Assembly: GCF_013778505.1 (NCBI RefSeq)
Contig: NZ_JAAOWU010000001.1
Coordinates: 310,001-374,000, forward strand
Length of the DNA: 64,000 nucleotides
Source of the DNA: Pseudomonas sivasensis
Lineage (GTDB): Bacteria; Pseudomonadota; Gammaproteobacteria; Pseudomonadales; Pseudomonadaceae
Reading direction: 5' to 3'
Shown here: one piece after another, positions 38,847-48,900 of the stretch
Layout: every line of letters begins with the position of its first letter
Position numbering within the stretch: the first letter of the stretch is position 1
The notes under the pieces: generated by a model
Databases searched by the model: none
What the model saw: only the letters and a program-made list of their open reading frames with translations
Told to the model about the DNA's origin: nothing
Program-made: the position numbers and the translations under genes

Positions 38847-39206
38847 GATAAGTCGCTCACAACTAGAACCGCGTCTGGAATTCCTCCACAACTTAGCTTT
38901 TCTACCGTACGCAAGACCGCTGATCCAATCAGCGTACGGGAGTCTGAGTTACCAGTCGCCAACAAAGGAAAAGTTCGTCTCACTTTCTTACGGCGGCATA
39001 CTTGAACCATGGTATTCTCTTGCAACGGTCGCTACTTAATCCCGCGTCATCTGATCAACAATAAGACCGACGACTGCTTCCTAAGCATTAGGCTTAGTTT
39101 CACAATCACATAAAAGAGAACTGTAACCACATGAACGAGGCAATCGCCAAACGGCACTGAGGTTGAATTCCCAAGATGGAAGACCACCTAAAGGAGATTT
39201 GCTGAA

Positions 39207-39576
39207 ATGAGTTTGATCAACGAATCCCGCTCCACCGAAGAAGCTATCAAAGAGCTTAAAGCTCGTTTGAATTCTTCGAAGTCCAATAACGGCTTGCAAA
39301 AAAACTTGAGTTCGAAACAAAGCTGAAAAATCTGATGGGCGAGTACAGCAAGAGCCTGCGTGATGTGATCGCACTCCTCGACCCTAAACGCGCTGGTCGG
39401 CCAGTCAGCGCTCAAACGAAAAAAGCACTGAACGTGCCGCTCGCAAAGTCAAACAATACAACAACCCGCACAACGGCGAAGTCATCGAAACAAAAGGTGG
39501 AAACCACAAAACTTTGAAAGAGTAGAAAGCCAAGTGGGGCGGTTACGTAGTCGAAGGTTGGGCTACTGTTCAATAA
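39207..39576 (+). pseudogene. Decayed mvaT/mvaU (H-NS family) gene
   Basis: A good ribosome-binding site (AAGGAG) precedes the ATG at 39207. The frame begins MSLINESRSTEEAIKELKAR, the MvaT N terminus. One base is missing in an A run at about 39299-39305, after which the next frame reads LEFETKLKNLMGEYSKSLRD. A second shift near 39415-39425 moves to a frame with RKVKQYNNPHNGEVIETKG, the MvaT DNA-binding hook region. Finally, the conserved Trp codon in LKEWKAKW has become TAG at about 39521. Two frameshifts and one nonsense change make it non-functional. MvaT proteins silence foreign AT-rich DNA; island-borne copies are common in Pseudomonas. Confidence 0.88.
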
Positions 39577-39747
39577 GTTTTACCATAACACCAAAAGCTA
39601 GGGAGGTATCCCAGGTTTTTTTATGAATGGCCCGTCTAATCCACGACAACTGACGCGTCCACACGAGCATGCAGAACCTCCTCACGTATTCACATGCCCG
39701 GCCGATAACTACTATACCCTTCTGGGTACTGGATAACGGAATTAGGG

Positions 39748-40917
39748 ATGAACCGGATGATGTTTCGCAACGCTCTCGCATTTACGCTGGCATTAGTGGC
39801 CTGTAACTCAATAGCAGCAAGCTTTGATTGTTCCAAGGCCGCAAATTTTGCGGAATCCAGCATCTGTAAGGACGGCTATCTGAGTGGCGTCGACAGCATT
39901 CTCGGTCGAGCCTATCAAAAAGCCCTCGCTGAAACAGAGCACCCGGATGGTCTGCGCCAGTCACAACGCGAATGGCTGTCCGTACGAGATCAGTGCGCCA
40001 CCCAGAAGTGTCTCGATCAAACCATGGGAGCTCGTGTCACCTTTCTGGATAATTACTCCCGCGTTGAAAAAAGTAAGGCATACGCAGCAGAAGAGAAGCT
40101 GCGCAAGGATGAGTATGAAGCTCAGCGCCAGGCAGAGGAACTTGTCAGCTCCCAAAGAGATGAGCAGTACCGGATCGCTCAGGAACAACCCCGTCAACAA
40201 AGACAACAATCTCCTCAGCAGCATCAGGTGGCTCAGACACCGTCTCAAAGTGTGCAACCGGCGCCCTCCTCTCAGAGCCCAGCCTATGTGGTTTCGGCAC
40301 AGCAAATGCGCCCTGCTCAACCTGTAGCTGAGAAACCAGCAGTGCTACGCATGTGGCAGGCCTTCTGGGCAGGCCCGGCATGGAAATACACGCTCTTGAT
40401 AGGTTCTTTGATCACTTGCCTGGCTATCTGGAGACACCATACAGAAGCTGCCACGATCTACACCGACTACACCGATGCTGCGATCACGAATGCGCTGCCC
40501 GCGATCGGTGCCGTTTCGGCTCTGATCCTTCGCTGGCTTGAAATGCCTGGCTTGGTCTCAGGGATAGCGTTGGGTACCGGGATTATCTTGGCCATTGCAT
40601 ACGCCGTATTCGCGACCTTCCGGACTAACCAGGGAGTTCTGAGTATCAGCCTAGTTATTGTTGCCAAGCTCACTCTCATCACAGTGTTCTATGCGGTGAT
40701 TGGAATGCTGATCGCGTCTCTCTTTTCGAACAGTGCTCGACGCAAAGGTGAATCTCAAGCGCGTGCTGCTGCGAGAAACAGTCGAGAGAAGAAGCAAACC
40801 ATGGCTCTGATCACAGGCTTGTCGGTGGCTTACACCGCTTTTACTGCCTGGGTCTGCCGGCGACCTGAGTTCACCTCACTTTCCGTATGCCTGGAATTTG
40901 ATACAGCACCTGCATAA
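39748..40917 (+). CDS. Exported LprI-like domain fused to membrane domain
   Basis: The product has 389 residues. The signal peptide runs to about residue 24 (ALVACNSIAA before SFDCSKAANFA). Residues 25-105 resemble the lysozyme-inhibitor LprI/DUF1311 domain with paired cysteines (FDCSKAANFAESSICKDGYLSGVDSILGRAYQKAL, CATQKCLD). A charged Gln-rich coiled stretch (about 107-200) is followed by four membrane helices (about 214-232, 245-265, 275-290, 300-325) and a C-terminal part with another hydrophobic segment. DUF1311 proteins are periplasmic; the fused membrane region is unusual. The gene is ended by a hairpin terminator at 40950. Function unknown; envelope or lysozyme defence is an inference. 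Confidence 0.75.
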   Translation: MNRMMFRNALAFTLALVACNSIAASFDCSKAANFAESSICKDGYLSGVDSILGRAYQKALAETEHPDGLRQSQREWLSVRDQCATQKCLDQTMGARVTFLDNYSRVEKSKAYAAEEKLRKDEYEAQRQAEELVSSQRDEQYRIAQEQPRQQRQQSPQQHQVAQTPSQSVQPAPSSQSPAYVVSAQQMRPAQPVAEKPAVLRMWQAFWAGPAWKYTLLIGSLITCLAIWRHHTEAATIYTDYTDAAITNALPAIGAVSALILRWLEMPGLVSGIALGTGIILAIAYAVFATFRTNQGVLSISLVIVAKLTLITVFYAVIGMLIASLFSNSARRKGESQARAAARNSREKKQTMALITGLSVAYTAFTAWVCRRPEFTSLSVCLEFDTAPA

Positions 40918-40949
40918 GCCAGGGCGATCGCGTGCTTCAGCAGATAAGT

Positions 40950-40976
40950 AGCCCGGGAGAATTCCTGGGCTTTTTT
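40950..40976 (+). terminator. Rho-independent terminator
   Basis: The stem AGCCCGGG / CCTGGGCT (one mismatch or bulge) with an AGAATT loop is followed by T6, 30 bases after the stop of the LprI-like gene. Confidence 0.85.
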
Positions 40977-41104
40977 GAGCCGTCGTTACTATCACTGCAG
41001 CACCTACACATTTGCTAACCATGTTTAGTAGCACCCCAGCGGTCAAAGGTGAAAACCCAAGATCGATTTGGGGCAGAATTCGACGATCAAAATGGAGCAC
41101 AAAT

Positions 41105-41647
41105 ATGATGTGGATCAAAGGGGTGGTTATCGGCGCAATCTTGCTCGTAATCACTGGCGCGGGACTGGGTCTGTTTTATGTTTTGCCGCAATACGACGTG
41201 GTGGCCATCACCGGCGTTGAGGTAAAACGTGTGGACGATGACGGCGTCATCAATGCTGAAAACCCAGCGGAAGGCCCAACCCGGGATGTGTATTTCATTA
41301 ACACTGAACACCCAACATCTAAAAAGGTAATGGTCTATCGCAATGAAGATACCGGGTGGAGTTTTCCGTGGTACTTCAAGTTTGACTCGGCCGACGTTCA
41401 GGCAAGGGCCCAGGGTTACTCACGAGATGCCCAGCAGCTGGCTCTCATCCGTTATTACGGCTGGCGCATTCAAATCTTGTCCGTGTTCCCAAACATCACA
41501 GACATCGAAGCCACGAATAGTCACGAAGAGCCGTTTCCTTGGTTCAACACGATTTTCCTCACCGTAGGCACGTTGCTGATTTTGTATATGTTTTTTTTCC
41601 TGCGCCGGCGTTTCAAGCGCAAGACCAGGGGCGAAGTATTGGGTTGA
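41105..41647 (+). CDS. DUF1523-type membrane protein
   Basis: The product has 180 residues from the ATG at 41105 (MMWIKGVVIGAILL), with GGAG about 8 bases upstream; the open frame further upstream is not protein-like. Helix 1 is at about 5-28 (ending LFYVLPQYDVV) and helix 2 at about 150-168 (FNTIFLTVGTLLILYMFFFL), followed by basic residues (RRRFKRK). The soluble middle part carries VAITGVEVKRVD, DVYFINTE, VYRNEDTGWSFPWYFKFDSADVQARA and YGWRIQILSVFPN, which match the DUF1523 family as I remember it. No function is known. It forms a single unit with a terminator at 41700. Confidence 0.78.
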   Translation: MMWIKGVVIGAILLVITGAGLGLFYVLPQYDVVAITGVEVKRVDDDGVINAENPAEGPTRDVYFINTEHPTSKKVMVYRNEDTGWSFPWYFKFDSADVQARAQGYSRDAQQLALIRYYGWRIQILSVFPNITDIEATNSHEEPFPWFNTIFLTVGTLLILYMFFFLRRRFKRKTRGEVLG

Positions 41648-41699
41648 GCGGTTGAACAACTCGCCTTTTCAGCTTGGAAGATTCGTTAGCCGCAGAATG

Positions 41700-41733
41700 A
41701 AAAATGTCAGTCAGTTACCTGACTGGCATTTTT
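41700..41733 (+). terminator. Rho-independent terminator of DUF1523 gene
   Basis: AAAAATGTCAGTCAG and CTGACTGGCATTTTT form a stem with one G-T pair, ending in T5, about 50 bases after the stop at 41647. Confidence 0.85.
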
Positions 41734-41774
41734 GTAGGTGAGGTTCCTTTATCCGGCCTGCGGATTCCACGACA

Positions 41775-41959
41775 CTTGGACACTCAGCCCACGATCATTT
41801 GGACACTCGTTCTATGCTCACTTTGACACCTGATCCACATCCACTTGGACAGGCAGTCGGAGCGCAGCGACGCAGGTTTGCATTGTTAGTCTGAAGTCCC
41901 TGCCGTCGTCAATTCGTTGCACGTCTGCGCATCGATTCGCCCTTCAGTTCGATCCGGTA
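41775..41959 (-). mobile_element. IS21-type element end: terminal repeat array and istB tail
   Basis: Four copies of a (C/T)TTGGACAC-like motif lie at 41775, 41798, 41821 (CTTTGACACC) and 41843, at a regular 22-23 base spacing. Such multiple transposase-binding repeats are typical of IS21-family ends. On the minus strand, reading into this array, the last 16 codons before a stop at 41909 are YRIELKGESMRRRATN, which resembles the C terminus of IstB. The rest of istB and istA are missing, so this is a leftover 3' end of an IS21-family element. Confidence 0.7.
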
Positions 41960-42023
41960 ACCCAACTTTACCGGGCCAGGGTTTCGGAAGCCGCAGTACG
42001 AGCGGACATCGACTGGCACCTTG

Positions 42024-42463
42024 ACCTTCCAGATTGATGCGCGAATGGACAAGGGCCTGCGCAGAAACTGGAAGGATAGCCAGGCCAAGCGCCTTGAAGA
42101 CAAGCTCCCGAGATCCTCTACAACCTGGTCATTGCGGCAGCCTCTGCCAAGGTGGTTCGCGAAAAAGACGAGGCCCGTCGGCAAAAATGGGCGGAAGAAG
42201 ACCGTGAACGTACCCAGACAGTACGGGAAGACGAGATCCAGCGCCGGCTTCGCCAAAGCCTGGTGACCCACACCGAACAGTGGGAGCGGGCCGAGCGGTT
42301 GCGACGTTTTATCAAGGCTGTGGAGCTGCGGCAGGAAGCGATGCCGAGCCCTGATCAAGCCAAGGCGTGGATTGCCTGGGCTCGCGAACAGGCAAATCGT
42401 TTGGATCCTCTTCAGCAGGAGCTGGGCGAGGTCACCGAGCTTACGGTTGAGCTGGAGAGTTGA
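42024..42463 (+). pseudogene. C-terminal fragment of an accessory protein, frameshifted
   Basis: Two frames read as one protein. From 42024 to about 42105 the product is FQIDARMDKGLRRNWKDSQ and RLEDKLP. Then, one base out of phase, it continues ILYNLVIAAASAKVVREK, a long charged helix (RRQKWAEEDRERTQTVREDE) and TEQWERAERLRRFIKAVELR, to a TGA at 42461. A missing base near 42106-42112 breaks the gene. The pattern resembles the C-terminal helical part of large hypothetical proteins found on plasmids and integrative elements. The N-terminal part is absent, cut off by the IS21 remnant. Confidence 0.55.
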
Positions 42464-42596
42464 TTCAGCGAGTCAAGCTTTGGGCGTAAGGAAAGGATTG
42501 GTGGGGGTGAAGCACCATTCGAAAACATTTACCCCCAAGCCCTCCACCGTAGCAAAACGAAAACAAAAGCCGTCCACACACATACAAGCACTGCTT

Positions 42597-42932
42597 TCAA
42601 GCGGTGCTTACCCAACTAGGAGCAGCCGACCTCTCATATAAGAAAACATCGTTCACATCACACTCCGGGTACACCCATTTACTCCAGTTATCAATCAGCC
42701 ACCTCGTCGAAATCCCGTGACCAGGAGCACGACTTTCGATAGGGAGCTGAATGAGCATCAACCCTGACTTATTTCCAGACGCAACGACCAAAGAGTGCCC
42801 AAATTTCTCATCCGGGAGATCAACAACCATGAAATCCACAACACTTTCATACGGCCAACTTGCTGGCAGTCTAAATATATAGCCGCGCGAAATCAGCTCA
42901 CCTGCATATTCAACCAGCTTAACACATGCCAT
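42597..42932 (-). CDS. CDI immunity protein, Imm45-like
   Basis: The product has 111 residues, with its start overlapping the stop of the cdiA-type gene by one base (TAATG). It begins MACVKLVEYAGELISRGYIF and continues RLPASWPYESVVDFMVVDLP, then LIDNWSKWVYPECDV. These features match the Imm45 family as I recall it. Position directly behind the toxin-carrying exoprotein is that of CdiI. It should bind and neutralise the C-terminal toxin of CdiA in the cytoplasm. Classic colicin E3 is neutralised by a different family (cloacin immunity), so the pairing is not the textbook one. Confidence 0.72.
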   Translation of the reverse strand: MACVKLVEYAGELISRGYIFRLPASWPYESVVDFMVVDLPDEKFGHSLVVASGNKSGLMLIQLPIESRAPGHGISTRWLIDNWSKWVYPECDVNDVFLYERSAAPSWVSTA

Positions 42933-45900
42933 TACTTAACCCTCAGATCATGACCACCAGAAGAGTCTTTTGAGTTATCTACAGGACTAAGGTCGAACTT
43001 AACCTCTCCCATATGCGCTCCGCTCCTACCATTTAACTGCTCGAATCTACCATGCTGGGTATCAACCGAGTAAATAAAACCATCACCACCGACATAAACG
43101 TCTCGCGAATTCATCCTACTGAGACGGCTATCTTTCTTCCACCCAAGCGAATCAGCAACTTCCTTGGCCGTGGTCTTTACAGTCGCCACTCGCTCCCCAG
43201 GAGGCAAGCTAACCAACCCTTTCTCGAAATCAGAAGCCGACTGACCGCCTGGAAGGTTATAAACAAGACCAAGCGACGGATTCCCCACTACCGGGGTAGT
43301 ATAACTTCCACTTGAGGGATCGACAATCTGACTTCCCCCACTATTAGGATTGGTTGTGGGGAGTCCGCCACCTGCATAACCGCCAGAGGAAGGGTTCGGG
43401 CCGATATCAAGAATAGGGAATACTAGCGCCCGGTTCTTATCGTCCAAAAGTTCAATGGGGAAACTCGTACCGTAATAGGTTTTGATAATTTCTACAGCCA
43501 ACTTCATTTGGAGGTCGGCCATAATTGTAGAGCTTGAGGCATCTTTAATAATGCCGTTAACCGCCTCTCTCATTCGCGCCTGGTTTTCTGGCGTGGCGGG
43601 ACCCGCGACGATTAGCGTGACGGCGATCGCTGCTGCCACTGCAGCACCACCAACAGCAACAGGCGCCAAATTTTTCTGGCCTGGATTTTCAGACTTCTGC
43701 AAGCCTAAAACTTGTAACATAAGAGTAATGGCTTTCTCAGGATCTTGCGCCGCAATATCCGCCATGCCAGAAACTAGCACCTGCTGTTTGGTACTTAACT
43801 CGTCATCTTTCGAACCTGTTAGAAAGTACCGAAAACCCTCTTGTCGACGAGACTGATCTTTACTGGTCAAGTATCTAACATTGCGCCTGGTATTCAATTC
43901 ATTATTAGCGACGCGAGTAGCCATATCAAGATCGGTGACATTCTCTGCGAGAAGCTCCATTGTCATCAAAATTTCTTGGAGGTTCGCAAAAGCTGCCGCA
44001 CTGTTTTCCCCATATAGGGAAACATTCTTCTTCCACTGATCATAGGTTTTGCCGGGATCAAGCACGGCACCGACTGACGTTCCTGTCGCGTACAGATCAG
44101 TTCGACTTTCTTCGTCCTGGGTAATCTCGTAGGCTTTGTTCGTATCGCGATTAAGCCCTAGCGTAGAATCTCCACCCGTATTTTTATCATCGCGGACAAT
44201 AATTTCGCCAGAACCTACGGTAGCCCTGACGACCTGCTCACGGTCTTTCTCGTAATTCCAGCCATTGACGCTCCAGCCACTCTCGCCTTCCTTGCCTTTA
44301 CCTGTCTGACTGGCGTCCTGAGCTGTCCCGCCACTACTACCAGCATTGTAGGTACCCCCTACATTCAAGTAGTAACCGTGCTCTTTGTCTTTACCGGCAA
44401 TATCGCTAAACCCAAGCGTGCCCGTATCCAGTTTGAGGTTGCCGTTATCCGCAGCGATCAATGCACCATCAATCTGCGTGTGATTTTCGGTGCGAATATC
44501 TACGGCTTGAACACCAGTAATTGAGGTTTGCTGGCCCACCCAATTGGTTTTACCCGTAGTAGCCCCGTAGCCGACAGAGCCGCTAACACCGGCGCCCGGT
44601 CCAACTGTAACGGTCACATTGATGTCGAACTCTTTACCTTTGACCTTCCCGGTATCGGTTGCCGAGGAAACGTTGAGATTGCCCCCGACTCGGCCGACGA
44701 CCTCATTACCCCGTAAGGTGGCCCCAGAAATATTGGTGTCCTTACCACTGTTGAAACTGAGCCGGTCACCCGCGTACAGATAAGCCTCCTGCTGCCGCTC
44801 AGCCTCACGCTCAAGGTTGCCCTTCCCTAAGCTGACGCTGGCATAGACCCCCACACCTTCTGAACCAAAGGTAAAGCCGACTTCGCCTCCACCACTGGCT
44901 CTATTATTTTCATTGGAGCTTTCATTCTGAGCTGAACGTATATTCAGCTCATTGCCCGCCGTCAGCGATATATCTCGGCTGGCTCCGACTTGCGCCCCTA
45001 TCAGACCCAAATCGTTAGTAGCTTGCAGACTGACGTCTCGGCCAGCGTTTAATTGAGTTGGACTGGAGCTCCCTTGTATCCCATCTGCGCTCGACACGCC
45101 GTGGCTACCACCCACACCGACCTTGAAGCCGCCACTGGTACCACCATGAATTCCGCCCCAGCTTTGCTCCTCGCGGGTCTCTTCGCTGTAACTACCTTTG
45201 GCAACATCTAGCGTGACATCCCGCCCCTTGATATTGATGTCACGACCAGCATCCAGCAGTCCGCCACGAACCAGCACGTCGTTGTTGGCCGATACACTCA
45301 GATCATTGCCGGCGCTCAAGGTCGAAGAGCGGCTGGTCTGCTCGATAATCTGCTGCGTACTGCTATTTTTGCTGTTCCCGAACTTGGCATCCACAGTCGG
45401 ACCCGCGAGAAATTGACTCACCGAGTCAATCGCTTTTAGGATACTAGAGGCCTTACTAACATTGTCCTCCCCATCACCCGCGCCGTTGACAGCCTTCTTG
45501 GTGTTTCCAAAGTTATGATTCATCGTAGCGGTAAGGCCGTTGCGCTCAGCCTCACGTTGCTGCTCAAGCAACATCGTTTCTTTTGCCGCGTCGATATTGA
45601 CGTTACGACCAGCCCTGAGATCAATATCGTTCGACGCTTTGAGGTCAGAGCCAACCTGGTTGATATCGCGCCCAGAAACAATCTCCAGGTCTTCACCAGC
45701 GACGATTTTGCTGGCAGCCGCCGTTTGTTGCTCAATGCGATCTTTCTGCTTGGTTCGATCGGCGCCGATAAACAGGCTTACACCATTGTCATCACCCGAA
45801 ACACCGATGCCGACCTGCTTGGTCTTGCTCGACTCCTGCTCACTGCTGCTATTCTGCGCAGCGACAACGTTGACGTCACGGCCTGCATCCAAACTGACAT

Positions 45901-48900
45901 AGCGCCCGGCCGAAATACCGCTACCGACTACATTGATATCTCGTTCGGCCTGCAGACTCGCGTCACGCTCGGCATTCACCTGGCTGCCAACGCTGGTGCT
46001 CGATTGTGCTGTCCGCCCTGCTTCCTTGGCAGACGCAAAGGACAGAAATCCACCAGACACCGAAGGCCCGACTTTTTTCTTATATTGCTCACTTTGGCTA
46101 TACGCAGTGTCATTGGCCGACACTAGGTTGATATCGCCGTCCTTGTTGATCAGCCCGGCACGCAGCTCCACATCATTTTTCGCGGTCGCCTCACTGGCCC
46201 GCAGACGCACGTCGTTACCGGCGGCAATCACCAGGTCATTGCCGGCCGCCAGTTCACTGCTGACTTGCGTAGCACTAGTTTTCAGCTGGCTCGCACCGCT
46301 CTTAGACAAGCCAAGGAATCCGGACTTGGTCTTTTTGCTGTAGGAGCCGTGCTCCTCAACACCCGACAGAACGGCAATATCCCCGGTGGCGCCGACCATC
46401 AGGTCGCCTTGGGCTTTGAGCTTGCTGCCGATGACAGTAACGTCACGGCCACCGCCCAGGTTCATGCTGCCGTCAGCAGCCTTGCTGGTGTTGATTGTGA
46501 GGTGGTTGCCCGCTTCCACCACCGAGGCGATGTTGGTGCTGTCGTAACTTTCACGCTGTTCGCTTTTGCTGCGGCCGAACGAGCCTTTGCTCTTCTTGGA
46601 ATAGAACGAAGCGGTTTCGTCGGTGGCCGAGAGCAGGTTGATATCGCGGTTGGCATCCAGCGCGACGTCCTTGGCACTTTTCATCTGGCTGGCGACAAGG
46701 GTCAGGTCCTGGCCTGCCTTGATGGACAAATCCCCACCCGTCTGGAGGGTTGAGGACTGCTGGCGAATCTGGTCATTACTGCTTTTGACTTTCTTGCTCT
46801 GCGATGCACGATGACTTTCATTGGCGGCAGACGCGACGACCACATCACGTCCGGCAGTCAGGTCCAGGGCGTTCTGCGCACTGATGTGGCTAGCCACAAC
46901 CTTGATGTCTTGCGCGGCAGTTGCCGTCAATGCTCCACCGACGGCCACGGTGCTACCGTGCTGAGTGGTCTGGCTCTGGCTCCAACTGGTTTTTCTCGTC
47001 CGTCCGCTGCTGCTGTCGACCTGCTCGGTGGCGACCAAGTTGAGGTCACGACCGGCCATCAGCTTGGCGTCACCACCGACCTGCAAGACACTGCCGCTGT
47101 TCTGGATATCTCGACCAGCCGCCACACTCAGGGTATTCGCGGCTTCGATCCGCGCGGCATTGTCGACGTAGTCATGGTGCTGAACACTGCCGCCATACTG
47201 GGTGTCCTGACTGACCCGCGAACGCTCATTGACCACATCGCCCTGAGTCGCAGTAACACTGACATTCTTACCTTTGAAAATCCCGCCCTGGGCATTGCGG
47301 ATGCTGTCAGTGGCCAGCATCGACAAGCGTTCGTTGGCTTCCATCAAGCCCTGGTTACTGATATTTTCCCCGCTGACCTGCAGGGTGTTGGTTGCCCGCA
47401 GCATGCCCTGGTTCTTGAGGTCACCGCCTGAGATCAGCGCAACATCCGTGCCCTGAATCAAGGCCCCGCTCGACGCCAGGCGGTTATTCGCCTGCGCCAT
47501 GTACAGCACCGGCACCAAGACCTTATGACCGCTGACAACCTGCTCTTCCATCCACACAATATCGTGGGTCAGCGCAGCGACCTGAGCAGAGGTCAGTGAG
47601 ATGCCGGGAGCCAGGTTGAGTTGGCTCTTGCTCGCGATGGCGTTGTCCATCAGGTAGCGGAACATCGCGTCGTCGCTGTCCAGGCCCGCAATGAAGCGTG
47701 CACCGGTACGGGCAATGACAGCCTCACGAATCAAACGTTGCTCATACAGTCCATCACCCAAGCGCCGTTGCGCCTGATCCGGGTCAAACCCCAGGCGGCT
47801 CAGCAAGTAATCGGAGCTGACAAAGTTCGACAGGTTGGCAAACGCCGGGTTGGTTTCCACCAGGTACTTGTGTTGCGGGTTGGTGCTTAGGTGGAAAAGG
47901 CCGTTCTGACCCGTGGGTAGGCTAAAACCTGGCAGCGCCAAGGGGTCAACGGCTTTCTGGGTGAGGTCAGGCGCCGACTGGGCATTGAACTGCGGTAACG
48001 CCTGGGTGTTGCTGGTCACTGCCGTGGAGTCGACACGATCAGCGCCGCCCGCATAGACAGTTCCTGGGCGAATAAAGCCGTTCTCTATTTGCTGACTACC
48101 AGTGATGTCCACCGTCCCGGCGCTCTGGATAATGGCGGTGGCACTCTCAATCGGCGCACCGCTGGTCTGGATCACGCTGTAACCGGTGCGCTCGCCCAAT
48201 GCGATTGCGCCAAAGGGCATCGCCGCAGGGTTGTAACTGGCGGAGTCCGGGTTGTTATAGGCGTTGTAAGCGCCCATGTTATTGATGAAGGTGTAGTAGG
48301 CGCTCTCGCTCTTGGTGTAGATGGTGTAAGAAGAGTTGTGCTGTTCACCTCCACCGGCGCCGGTGTTTTTCAGCACCTGGGTGTCGAGCAACATCGGCCC
48401 ACCGGAGGCGATGGTGCTGAATTCGTTGTCGACCCGGTCGCCCTTGAAGTTCAGCTTGCCGCCAGCCATAAGGGCGCCGCGAGCAGAATCCTGGGTGATC
48501 TTAGCGCCGTAATTTTCGGTGACTCCGTAATAGGCTTCGCAGTGTTTGCCCTTGCAGTTGTCGGTGCCGTAGAGGGTGATGTAGCCGCTGGTCAAGGATG
48601 GCGCAAAGGCAAAGACGTCCTTGCGGTTGATCAAGCGCGTGGCGAGCAGGTTCATGTCACCTGCACTCTCAATGGTGCCGGAGATGTTTTCGATCAGGTT
48701 GGCAGACGCGCCGTTGGCTGCCGTGATATCCAATTTACCTAGGCTGTAAACGTCACCTTTGTTGTTGGTAAAGGAGCCAGCGCGCACGACAATGTCGGCG
48801 CCGCTGAAGATCAGGCCACCTTCGTTGAGCACGGTTGGCGACTCAATGGTGAGTGCCCTGGCAGCACCCAGCGTGCCTTGGTTGGTCAGGCTGGCGACCT

